NCBI RefSeq assembly: GCF_014842265.1
Contig: NZ_JACYVI010000008.1
Span: 192,940 to 256,939, forward strand
DNA: 64,000 nucleotides
Source of the DNA: Pseudomonas sp. CFBP 13711
Lineage (GTDB): Bacteria; Pseudomonadota; Gammaproteobacteria; Pseudomonadales; Pseudomonadaceae
Direction of reading: 5' to 3'
In this document: piece by piece, positions 1 through 6,805 of the stretch
How the letters are laid out: every line of letters begins with the position of its first letter
Position numbering within the stretch: the first letter of the stretch is position 1
Translations under genes and position numbers: made by a program
Notes under the pieces: generated by a model
What the model was told of the DNA's origin: nothing
Seen by the model: the letters and a program-made list of their open reading frames with translations, nothing else
Databases searched by the model: none

Positions 1-233
1 ACCTGCTCGAACGTACCGTTGTCACGCCATTGCCTGAAGCGCTGGTAAACGGTCTTCCAAGGCCCAAAACGTTCTGGAAGATCCCGCCATTTGGCGCCAG
101 AGCACAAAATCCAGAAGATTCCATCAAGCATTTGACGATCATCGCGCCTTGGCCGCCCCATGCGTTGAGGAGGGGAAACAATGGCTTCAATGATCGCCCA
201 ATGCTCAGATGAAATTTCATAACGGCCTGTCAT
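1..233 (-). CDS. IS5-family transposase, N-terminal part
   Basis: Minus-strand reading from the ATG at 233 gives 77 codons beginning MTGRYEISSEHWAIIEAIV and containing WILCSGAKWRDLPERFGPWKTVYQRFRQW. This is the DUF4096-type N-terminal domain of IS5/IS427-group transposases, which cut and join the element's ends. The rest, including the DDE catalytic residues, lies beyond the left edge, so I cannot say whether the gene is intact. IS elements of this group often use two frames or a single long one. The reading frame is open throughout the visible part. Confidence 0.85.
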   Translation of the reverse strand, partial: MTGRYEISSEHWAIIEAIVSPPQRMGRPRRDDRQMLDGIFWILCSGAKWRDLPERFGPWKTVYQRFRQWRDNGTFEQ

Positions 234-295
234 GACGGCTCTCCTGGCAACCAGAGGGCATCATTCTAGCGAAAGCGACTTTTCAGACAAACCCT
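1..295 (-). mobile_element. End of an IS5-family insertion sequence (IS427-like), cut by the window edge
   Basis: The transposase start is near 233. The outer sequence to about 295 reads, on the minus strand, GGGTTTGTCTGAAAAGTCGC, which has the look of IS5/IS427-group terminal inverted repeats. The exact end and target duplication cannot be fixed because the other end is outside the window. Confidence 0.75.
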
Positions 296-712
296 AGATT
301 TCACTGCATAGAAGGGATGCCTTTTACCGCAGTCACGGGATTGACTCAGTCGCCCGCGCCATGCTGCCGTCACGATATAGAACTCTTAAGGTAGCGCTAG
401 GTGCGCTTTGGAAGGTGATAGCTTGATAATAGAATTTTGGCAAATGGAGGTACACTGCGTCACTGCAGTTATATTAAAGAGTTCGGTGTGGGCGTGACCA
501 ATTCGGCTCTCTTTAAAGCGGTTCGTCTCGGGCGTAACAGGACATGCCTCATGATCGAAGCCGCGTTGCATGTTATCTGGTAAAAATCAATCGAAGCGAC
601 AAATAGTATTGGGTTAAGCATATTGGTAATTTAAAAAATAGATAAATAATTCTCATTCTATCCCAGCCCAATTTGACATGGGTTGGTACAGAATGCTTTC
701 CAGGTGGTAATG
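296..712. other. Intergenic, AT-rich, no gene recognised
   Basis: Between the IS end and the first island gene there is about 415 bases. A minus-strand open frame of 61 codons (386-571) exists, but it has no recognisable motif or convincing ribosome binding site, so I do not call it. No tRNA-like, terminator or repeat structure stands out. Confidence 0.5.
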
Positions 713-1303
713 TCATTCGATAGGTCGGCGCGCTTCTCTACACCGGCTTTCCCATTCATCGAGTTGATCATTAGATATTAAGGGGTCTTCGCCGGCATCC
801 TTTCGATATGCCTTGACCCAATCGTCAACACATTGGTCAACCTTTGAATCTATTGAGTTGGAAGAGGTGGAGGTCTTGGCGGGAGCAATAGGTCCGCCAT
901 TTTCTGGCCCCGTCCCCTTAAGATACGCAACCACTCTCCCATCTGCGGCATTACCTAGATAGTAGCCCCGGTGTATAACCACAGGCGTTGAATCCATCTG
1001 CTGAATTTGTCCCGCATACTCTCCAGTTGAATTCCAGAGGCCGCTCGCGCTTTGTGTCTCAAAGTCGCACATGCCTTGGCGGCATATAACAGTTGCTCGG
1101 CTATCCAGAAGCTTCGTGCTGCCGTCATCCATCTTGTAAGGCAGTCGAGAAGGAACGTCTGCCACCGTACAGTCCAACCAATTTTTATTCCGTTGGCTAA
1201 TCGGACAATCTTGTACTTCTTTTAATTGCCAGGAATAGGCGGCTGTCGCGCAAAAAAAATTTCCGAACAGCATCATAGCTAAAATCCAATATTTGATTTT
1301 CAT
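713..1303 (-). CDS. Putative exported hypothetical protein
   Basis: A 196-residue protein if started at the ATG at 1303; a longer frame opens at 1351, but the inner start places a signal peptide exactly at the N-terminus (MKIKYWILAMMLFGNFFCATAAYS: lysines, hydrophobic stretch, AxA-type site). The mature part has paired cysteines (residues near CPISQ, DCTV, CRQGMCDF) suggesting disulfides, a central segment rich in Gly/Asp, a Ser/Thr linker (KTSTSSNSID), and a C-terminal helical segment with two further cysteines (DQCVDDW, SRCREARR). Probably periplasmic. I do not recognise the family. It is the last gene of the leftmost minus-strand group in the island. Confidence 0.65.
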   Translation of the reverse strand: MKIKYWILAMMLFGNFFCATAAYSWQLKEVQDCPISQRNKNWLDCTVADVPSRLPYKMDDGSTKLLDSRATVICRQGMCDFETQSASGLWNSTGEYAGQIQQMDSTPVVIHRGYYLGNAADGRVVAYLKGTGPENGGPIAPAKTSTSSNSIDSKVDQCVDDWVKAYRKDAGEDPLISNDQLDEWESRCREARRPIE

Positions 1304-1414
1304 TGCAGTCTCGCTAAGCTGTAAGTTTGGGGTTGTTGAGGCTGAAGTCAATATAAATTATGCACTTAGTTGCGCGGACAGCGGTATTATTTAGATAGCA
1401 CGGCCGATGGCTAT

Positions 1415-2038
1415 CTACGCTTGGTGGCTAACTCGATCAATACATTCGTCGTAATATTTTAAAATAAAACGCTGCGCCGCAAAATCTTTTTTAAAATGGT
1501 CTAGGGCTACTTGTCGAATATGGTGTTTTGCGCTGATGAATTGCCTTGCGCATTTAACGCATCTGTAACGGTCTGCTGTATCGAGAATAGGTGCGGATAG
1601 GCTGTTACATCTGTCGCAAGAAAGCGAATATCGTTTCAGTAAGTTTATCAGGATTAATTTTGATGGCTCCATTTTCCTACTTTGCGCCAACGGGTCGATG
1701 ACAAAAATCTTTTTTATTCGTTCGAGCATATTTGGCCCAGGGAAGTTGTTTTTTTCAAGTTGCTCTTTAAGCTCCTTGGTGTTTTTATCGAGTACGTATT
1801 TGTTTAATGCGTTGGACGCTTGGCCGATGGCCGCTTCCAAATCGTCAATGTCGCTTTCTGAAAAGAATTCCGGAGACAGCTTAACTGCATGGCTTGCTTC
1901 CATTAGCTTGTTAGCTGTGTCTGGATCTAGGGCATGCTTTATCGATTCGATCTTTGCGCTCAGGTCGGACCCCGTAGCCCCAAGCTCGATTAGCAGTGAT
2001 TCTGCATCCTCAAGCTGTTTCAAAATGTAGGGAAACAT
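1415..2038 (-). CDS. Hypothetical protein with a C-terminal zinc ribbon
   Basis: A 207-residue protein from the ATG at 2038, chosen because AAGGGTG lies just upstream; the frame opens slightly earlier at 2053. The first 120 residues look helical and charged (QLEDAESLLIELGATG, NTKELKEQLEKNNF) and may form coiled coil. The last third has a zinc ribbon: CDRC, then 19 residues later YRCVKCARQF, followed by a basic/aromatic tail. Function unknown; the YxCxxCxxxF knuckle matches those of two other island proteins (see findings). Cytoplasmic, no signal peptide. Confidence 0.7.
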   Translation of the reverse strand: MFPYILKQLEDAESLLIELGATGSDLSAKIESIKHALDPDTANKLMEASHAVKLSPEFFSESDIDDLEAAIGQASNALNKYVLDKNTKELKEQLEKNNFPGPNMLERIKKIFVIDPLAQSRKMEPSKLILINLLKRYSLSCDRCNSLSAPILDTADRYRCVKCARQFISAKHHIRQVALDHFKKDFAAQRFILKYYDECIDRVSHQA

Positions 2039-2235
2039 ATTCACCCTTAACATGACGAGTTACGGGAAAGGTCGGGCTGACGTAAGCCAAACTGTGTTTG
2101 GCGATGAACTGCTGCAGATCTATCTCGCCATCCACCTTCTTTATCGTCGTAGATCATTGCTAGCAGCCTGTCATTTTTTTGCATGAGAAATCTCTTTTTG
2201 TGCTGCGGATATAAATGCTTGGAAAGCAACCCTAA

Positions 2236-2252
2236 AGGTTGATTCTCAACCT
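2236..2252. promoter_or_regulatory. Palindrome upstream of the XRE gene, candidate operator
   Basis: AGGTTGA-TTC-TCAACCT is a perfect 7+3+7 inverted repeat between the minus-strand zinc-ribbon gene and the plus-strand XRE gene. An overlapping AACC-N5-GGTT (2228-2240) shares bases with it. Position and symmetry fit an operator for the adjacent HTH regulator; binding is inferred. Confidence 0.4.
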
Positions 2253-2313
2253 ATTGAGTTCTTCATGTCAATGAGGTGATGCCCAACCATTTAGGTCGGA
2301 TTGGGAGGGCGTC

Positions 2314-2661
2314 GTGACAGAGATCCATCAGCAGCATCTAGCAGGCCGGGTAGGGCGTGCCATTTCTAAGCAGCGCATACGTTGCGGACTGACTCAGGAG
2401 GAGGTCGCCGAGCGGCTGGGCGTGGGCAATGAAGCGGTTTCGCGTATCGAGCGAGGCGTGGTGATTCCCAACATTTCGCGTCTGATTGAGTTTGCGGCAA
2501 TTTTTAACTGTGAGGCGGCAGAACTGTTGACCGAGGCGAGTTCACGCCCGGACGATCAGGCGATCCGTATTAGTCAGTTATTGAAACCACTGAGTCAGGA
2601 GGATCGGCAGCTGATCGTGGACCTGGTTGAACACCTGACGAAACGGCTAGGGAAAGCTTGA
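2314..2661 (+). CDS. XRE-family transcriptional regulator
   Basis: 115 residues from a GTG start at 2314, preceded by GGGAGG at good distance. The N-terminal half is a Cro/CI-type helix-turn-helix (about residues 12-66): ISKQRIRCGLTQEEVAERLG, then VSRIERGVVIPNISRLIEFA, with the usual Q-E-A/S-R-E-G pattern. The C-terminal part is a short helical segment (LKPLSQEDRQLIVDLVEHL) of the kind used for dimerisation. It is probably a repressor of its own promoter or of the divergent minus-strand genes; a palindrome sits about 60 bases upstream. No protease or kinase domain is attached. Target genes are unknown. Confidence 0.88.
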   Translation: MTEIHQQHLAGRVGRAISKQRIRCGLTQEEVAERLGVGNEAVSRIERGVVIPNISRLIEFAAIFNCEAAELLTEASSRPDDQAIRISQLLKPLSQEDRQLIVDLVEHLTKRLGKA

Positions 2662-2692
2662 TCGTCGAGGCGACTAGTTTAGCTCTGTGCTT

Positions 2693-3022
2693 TCAGGCAC
2701 CAGCGTTCTGATCGAACTTGGCACCGCAGCGTAAGCAGAGATAGTCATAATGGCCGAACTGATATCTCTGCACGTCCCTGGTAAAGGTTGCCATGGCGGT
2801 GTAGCCAGATGTCGCACTGGAGGCGCTCTCACCGATCAGGTCGAGCAATTGCATGAGCAGGCTTTTGTATTTGATTTCCGAGTCGATTCCTTAAGCTTGG
2901 ATGTATACCTGGCGAACGCCGAGCAGAAAGTTATCAATGGTTCCGATGAGCTGGACGGCTGTGTTGTCGGCCTCCTTGGACAGTACAGCCTTTGACTCGC
3001 AGATCAGGCAGCGTAGGGGCAT
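2693..3022 (-). pseudogene. Paired-CxxC small protein gene interrupted by an in-frame TAA
   Basis: On the minus strand one frame starts at ATG 3022 (MPLRCLICESKAVLSKEADN), meets TAA at 2893-2891 after 43 codons, and then continues open in the same frame to TGA at 2693, ending HYDYLCLRCGAKFDQNAGA. The downstream part reads like true protein (EIKYKSLLMQLLDLIGESAS). Together the two halves make a 109-position protein with CxxC at residues 5-8 and at 96-99. The simplest reading is one gene broken by a nonsense mutation. A sequencing error or a true two-gene arrangement is possible. The middle looks helical. Function unknown, but the layout matches the 111-residue glycine-zipper protein nearby. 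Confidence 0.6.
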
Positions 3023-3105
3023 GGTGTAGCTCCGTAAAAGGGTTAACCACTGAGATAATGCGTCGCATGAGGGAGGCATGAGCCTCCCTTTATGCTGTGA
3101 ACTCC

Positions 3106-4074
3106 TCAGGCCACCAGTTGCAGGGCGGTGTTAAGCGCTCGTTGTTTGATGGCGGCACCTTTGCCGAACCATGCTGTGTCCATCCGGTACTCGTTGCTGC
3201 GAGCGCGGCGTTCGTGATCGACATACTCGGTGACCGCGTTGAGCAAGCCCCAGGCGGTGCCTTTGGCTGCTTCCAGTTCAGCCCCTCGGCCATGCCCTTC
3301 ATACATACTCAGCACTTTGGTTAAGGCCCTTTCATTCGAAATGCCGGGCCGCTCTGGGTTAGCTGCCAAGGCTTCACAAAGCACGCTACGCAGATAGTCC
3401 TTGGCTTCATGGGTCTTGACGGGGCGGGCGGCGAGCGTGCGCATGCGATACATGAAGTCGTCCCACTGAGAAACGGTAATGCCCAACTGCTGTTTAACAG
3501 CACGTGGATCGAAGCGCGTGCTGTGCGGCACCTTGATCGCCTGACTGGCGCCATTGACTGCAATCGTCAGGGTGTTATTGCAGACGACGCGGATGGTGGT
3601 CGGCGTCGCGGTAGTGGCCAGCGTGCCGTCGCAAGAAGTCGCCAACAGCAGATAGCCATTAACCACGTCATTGCCCTTGAGCACGGCGGATTGCCCAGTC
3701 CGCGCAAGTGCCCAGAGCTTGCGCCCGCCTTTCAGCACGCCAGCAGTTTCCAGCTCATAGCCCGAACGCTCGGTCAGGTCCCGATAGAACTCCAGGACAT
3801 CACGCGGCTGGACTACCTGGTAGCGTTGCGAGACTACGGATAACGCGGCTTTTGTATCTGAGCGATACAGCACTTTTTGTTCGGGAAAGGTATGGATGGT
3901 GCCTAGATGGCCGGCGGCGTCAGCCATGAAATGTACCGGCGATTCTTGGATCTGCCAGCTCATGCCCGCTTCTTGCTGCCATACTTCCAGCGGTTGTTTG
4001 GGAGAGAGCTGACTTCCCAGGCCATGCCAGGGAGTAGCGCCAACGTAAGCCATTTGTTCGATGAGGTGTGCCAT
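3106..4074 (-). CDS. DUF932 family phage/plasmid-like protein
   Basis: 322 residues from the ATG at 4074, chosen because AAGGAAG lies seven bases upstream; the frame extends 18 bases further. The start (MAHLIEQMAYVGATPWHGLG) and the segments WQIQESPVHF, SVVSQRYQVVQPRDVLEFY, GGRKLWALARTG and ATPTTIRVVCNNTL are characteristic of DUF932 (TIGR03299, phage/plasmid-like protein). Members are common on conjugative elements, plasmids and genomic islands; their biochemical role is not established. The length is normal for the family and no frame problem is visible. It lies between two small paired-CxxC genes on the same strand and may be cotranscribed with the upstream one. Confidence 0.85.
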   Translation of the reverse strand: MAHLIEQMAYVGATPWHGLGSQLSPKQPLEVWQQEAGMSWQIQESPVHFMADAAGHLGTIHTFPEQKVLYRSDTKAALSVVSQRYQVVQPRDVLEFYRDLTERSGYELETAGVLKGGRKLWALARTGQSAVLKGNDVVNGYLLLATSCDGTLATTATPTTIRVVCNNTLTIAVNGASQAIKVPHSTRFDPRAVKQQLGITVSQWDDFMYRMRTLAARPVKTHEAKDYLRSVLCEALAANPERPGISNERALTKVLSMYEGHGRGAELEAAKGTAWGLLNAVTEYVDHERRARSNEYRMDTAWFGKGAAIKQRALNTALQLVA

Positions 4075-4229
4075 GGAGAGCTTCCTTTTCATTCGCGCAC
4101 GACGAAGCCGCTGAGTGTTCAGCAGGGATCGGCCGGCGTGCTCGGTTGGATAGACGAGGGGGGTTAGTGGTGGATCAGACGTGAAAATGCAGTTGCTTCA
4201 AGCTAGGTAGGTTGGCTGAAACGGGGGGA

Positions 4230-4565
4230 TCAAGCGTGATGACGTCCGCTGAAAGACAATCCACAGTCGAGACAACGGTAATTGTCCAAAACTCGCTCAT
4301 CGATGACCTCACCGAGTTTTGCACCTGCGATACATCCGGTTGCGGCTCCGGCTAAACCACCGAGAATGGCGCCTGCCATCCCACCAATGGCGGCCCCTGG
4401 GGGGCCAGCGATGACACCGATAACAGCACCAACCTCGGCCCCGGCCACGGCTCCGGTGACCCCTTGGGCGGCGCCACCAACAGTGCCGATGAGGGCACCG
4501 ATTTTCCTTGCGGTGTCTTTGGTTGATATTGAAGTGGAACGGCAGCGGGGACACTGAGGGATCAT
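4230..4565 (-). CDS. Glycine-zipper protein flanked by terminal CxxC motifs
   Basis: 111 residues from the ATG at 4565, preceded by AGGAAA; the longer frame from 4604 lacks a better site. Residues 5-8 are CPRC, residues about 20-80 are a Gly/Ala-rich low-complexity segment with repeated GxxxG (IGALIGTVGGAAQG, AAIGGMAGAILGGLAGAATG), and the end is YRCLDCGLSFSGRHHA (C98, C101). The glycine zipper would suit one or two membrane-associated hairpins, and the two cysteine pairs could then close into a single zinc ribbon. There is no signal peptide. The function is unknown; similar glycine-zipper proteins are found on mobile elements. Zinc binding and membrane location are inferred. Confidence 0.75.
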   Translation of the reverse strand: MIPQCPRCRSTSISTKDTARKIGALIGTVGGAAQGVTGAVAGAEVGAVIGVIAGPPGAAIGGMAGAILGGLAGAATGCIAGAKLGEVIDERVLDNYRCLDCGLSFSGRHHA

Positions 4566-4618
4566 GAGAGGTTTCCTATAAAGAGATAGTCGAGAAGTGG
4601 TCATTGCACAGGCATAGA

Positions 4619-4656
4619 CCCATAAAGCAGGTCGCTTAGGCGATCTGCTTTATGGG
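4619..4656. repeat. 17-base inverted repeat with a 4-base loop
   Basis: Arms CCCATAAAGCAGGTCGC and GCGATCTGCTTTATGGG pair over 17 positions (one G-T) around TTAG, about 55 bases upstream of the glycine-zipper gene. There is no T-run on either strand, so it is not a typical intrinsic terminator. Confidence 0.75.
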
Positions 4657-4989
4657 GGGGCTGCGGAAACTGTGAAGCTATGCCTAATGCGGATGGGTGC
4701 AGGTTAGTGATGTATGACTGCGAATTCGTCGAGTGCAATTCGATTGGCACCGATATTTGAAATCGCAACAAACTTGGGGGCGGGAGTTGTGGTATTGCCG
4801 TCGCCTTGGGCCGCAGGCGATGAGCCGATAGGAAGGCACGCATCAACGCATAGATACGCGCTTGAGTCCCATTTTGGGTTCGACCTCTTCGCGACCTAGG
4901 ACATGGTGTTCTAGGAGTACCGCGGAGGGATAGGTGAGAAGGTCAGTTCCTGCAGTTGGGGAATACTTCAGGCCAGCGGTGAAGCCGCA
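4657..4989. other. Intergenic, divergent region with no gene recognised
   Basis: About 330 bases between the inverted repeat and the small plus-strand gene. Open frames here lack motifs and ribosome binding sites. It probably holds the promoters of the divergent genes on either side, but I cannot point to convincing -35/-10 pairs. Confidence 0.4.
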
Positions 4990-5250
4990 GTGGAGAAAAC
5001 CCAGGCTCCGCCGATAAATTTCTGTCTAAATTGTTCGAGTCCGTTTCTGATGAATCTCTCCGACGTTGTCCTCATCCTGCTGCTGGCCGCTCGTATACAT
5101 GGTACAGACGAAGCTGTGCGGGCGTCGGCGAAGAGCTGCGTGAAGAAATTACCGCGTGGCAAACGCGACCTAGTCTACAGCGTGATCAACAGTCGAAGCC
5201 CAATGGAACTGGTGGCATTGATGGCCGAGAATCTGGACCTGGATGACTAG
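4990..5250 (+). CDS. Small hypothetical protein upstream of the PIN-like gene
   Basis: 86 residues from GTG 4990, or 66 from ATG 5050; neither start has a strong ribosome binding site. The sequence has CLNC near the N-terminus of the long form, a hydrophobic helix (NLSDVVLILLLAARI) and a basic/acidic C-terminal half (KKLPRGKRDLVYSVINSRSP, ending NLDLDD). It is on the same strand as, and 78 bases before, the PIN-like gene, so the two could form a unit. I do not recognise the family, and it could be spurious. Confidence 0.4.
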   Translation: MEKTQAPPINFCLNCSSPFLMNLSDVVLILLLAARIHGTDEAVRASAKSCVKKLPRGKRDLVYSVINSRSPMELVALMAENLDLDD

Positions 5251-5328
5251 AGTTCGGAAGGTGACTTGTCTGGACGCTTGATTTGAATTCTAAAAAGGTA
5301 TGAGACATAACGACGAGGTGGCTTTTCT

Positions 5329-6381
5329 ATGCAACAACTTGGTTTTGCTGTTCCGTACGTAGAGCGTTGTGTGAGCACTCCAAGTGGTACCAGTGTGGTA
5401 TGGCCGTTTTTGAATGCGGAAAAAGATAGCGGGCCTTACGAGCTCTTCCTAGATACCAATGCTCTCATCAATGTGGACTGGGCTTGCCAGCTACCGATGG
5501 AGATACGTCGGCAGTCCATTCTCAATCCGCTGCCTGCTTTGTTGGAGCAATGGTTGTCTAACCCGGAGCTCCGCAAAAACCCTATCCCGCAGATAGAGGA
5601 AATGGTCCAGAAACTGGCCAAGCTGGGGTTCATTTTTCGTCGAAATTTTGTCCGGGATCAGGTTGCGCTGTTGGAAAAGAATGAGGCTGCTTTGAGAACG
5701 CAGTTCAGTCTGATATTTCCCTATGTCGCGATCATGAAGTCACTGCTCTCAAAAAAAACGCCAGTTGATGTGGCAATTGCGCAGCTTGACAGTCTTGGAC
5801 AGGCCGATATTCCTCGTTTCACATCCTGCCTGATGTTGACAGCGCTTGGCGTTGTCCTGAAGAGTCGACAGGCTCTGAAGCTAGACGGTGATACGAAGCC
5901 GGCGTACTCGTACATGGAGTCCTTTTTGGCTTTTCAGCCTGGAAAAAAGGATGAAATCGACCGTATGACGATACCTTATCTGCGCAATCGCGCTGGTGAT
6001 CTAAATTTGTGGTTAACGCTTCCTGCATTACGCGAGCAGAGGTATTCGTTTGTGGGAACGCCAGCGGTGGTGACGGGCGATAAAGCATTACACCGGTTGA
6101 TCTTGCGTGTCCTGCCGCCCTTGCTTCATGAGAGCCAGAGAACCTGCTTCACCATTTATTCGGAAGGGTTAGAGGAGTCCTTGGGCACTAAAATCGAGCA
6201 AGTAGTGAAGTCGGTTGAGATCCGGAGCCGTGGCACGAAGAAGGAGATTGCGCAACGAGCGTTTACGTTGTTCGAGTTGGCTAAGGAGTTTTGTGCTAAA
6301 CCAGAGGAGCGCTTGGTCTTGGATGAAGCATGGCAGCAGTGGTGCTTGCCCGGTCTCGGATTAGCAATTGAGCTTGTTTGA
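5329..6381 (+). CDS. PIN-like domain protein, putative nuclease
   Basis: 350 residues from the ATG at 5329, with GAGGTGG upstream. Residues 38-50 (YELFLDTNALINV) form the first strand of a PIN fold with its metal-binding Asp and following Asn, and about residues 245-258 (GTPAVVTGDKALHRLI) match the later PIN strand ending in the T/S-x-D-x-x-h motif. Between them is a long helical insertion, much larger than in VapC toxins (about 130 residues in all). The C-terminal 90 residues are helical and charged. PIN proteins are Mg-dependent RNases or DNases; activity here is inferred from two motifs only. Its neighbours are a small gene upstream and the integrase, convergent, downstream. A role in defence or RNA cleavage is possible. 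Confidence 0.6.
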   Translation: MQQLGFAVPYVERCVSTPSGTSVVWPFLNAEKDSGPYELFLDTNALINVDWACQLPMEIRRQSILNPLPALLEQWLSNPELRKNPIPQIEEMVQKLAKLGFIFRRNFVRDQVALLEKNEAALRTQFSLIFPYVAIMKSLLSKKTPVDVAIAQLDSLGQADIPRFTSCLMLTALGVVLKSRQALKLDGDTKPAYSYMESFLAFQPGKKDEIDRMTIPYLRNRAGDLNLWLTLPALREQRYSFVGTPAVVTGDKALHRLILRVLPPLLHESQRTCFTIYSEGLEESLGTKIEQVVKSVEIRSRGTKKEIAQRAFTLFELAKEFCAKPEERLVLDEAWQQWCLPGLGLAIELV

Positions 6382-6406
6382 TTGAATTTTTAACTTAACG
6401 GCTTTC

Positions 6407-6429
6407 AAAAAAGCGCGATGTTTCGCGCT
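6407..6429 (-). terminator. Intrinsic terminator facing the PIN-like gene
   Basis: On the minus strand AGCGCGA-AACA-TCGCGCT is followed by a run of six T. The plus-strand tail (CCTTTA) is weak, so this mainly stops leftward transcription, although it also lies 25 bases past the PIN-like stop codon. Confidence 0.6.
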
Positions 6430-6556
6430 CCTTTACGACTGCAGGCTAAGGTATGCGAAGTCGTCGCCACTTAAAGCGTGCCGAGAACAACGACTGCGTT
6501 CCATTAGGAGGGGAGTTGCATCGGGCTTGCTCCCTGCGCGAAATATCGCTCGGGCA

Positions 6557-6593
6557 AAAAACATCTCCTGCATTACGTGTCGATGCAGGAGAT
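6557..6593 (-). terminator. Intrinsic terminator downstream of the integrase
   Basis: A perfect 11-base stem (ATCTCCTGCAT / ATGCAGGAGAT, loop 9) is followed on the minus strand by GTTTTTTG. It is about 210 bases past the integrase stop. Confidence 0.7.
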
Positions 6594-6805
6594 CGCTTGG
6601 AGTGGGGCAATTTACTCACCCAGAAGGCTTAGTCACGAATGCAGTCCAATGCGACATCATGGTCTGACGCTTCTCAAACAGATCTCCGCAAATATAGACC
6701 GACTCAACCTTGCCTTGCCTTGCCTTGCCGCACATGTGCGTATTCCACGCTATCCGGTCACCCATTCCACGCGCTTCTGTTGCACTAAATTAATTGAGGT
6801 GTGGT

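Larger units (their letters stand above)
6382..6805. other. Convergent intergenic region with two minus-strand terminators and a pentamer repeat
   Basis: About 420 bases between the stop codons of the PIN-like gene and the integrase. Contents: two hairpins with T-runs on the minus strand (6407-6429 and 6557-6593) and a short CCTTG tandem repeat (6708-6729, 4.4 copies). No gene is convincing here. Confidence 0.6.

Noticed and set aside
386..571. 61-codon minus-strand frame after the IS end
   Set aside because: No recognisable domain or ribosome binding site.
2047..2229. 60-codon minus-strand frame in the XRE divergent region
   Set aside because: No motif and no convincing start; it covers the likely promoter region.
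2891..2893. Stop-codon readthrough or selenocysteine at the internal stop
   Set aside because: The codon is TAA, not TGA, and no recoding structure is evident; a nonsense mutation is simpler.
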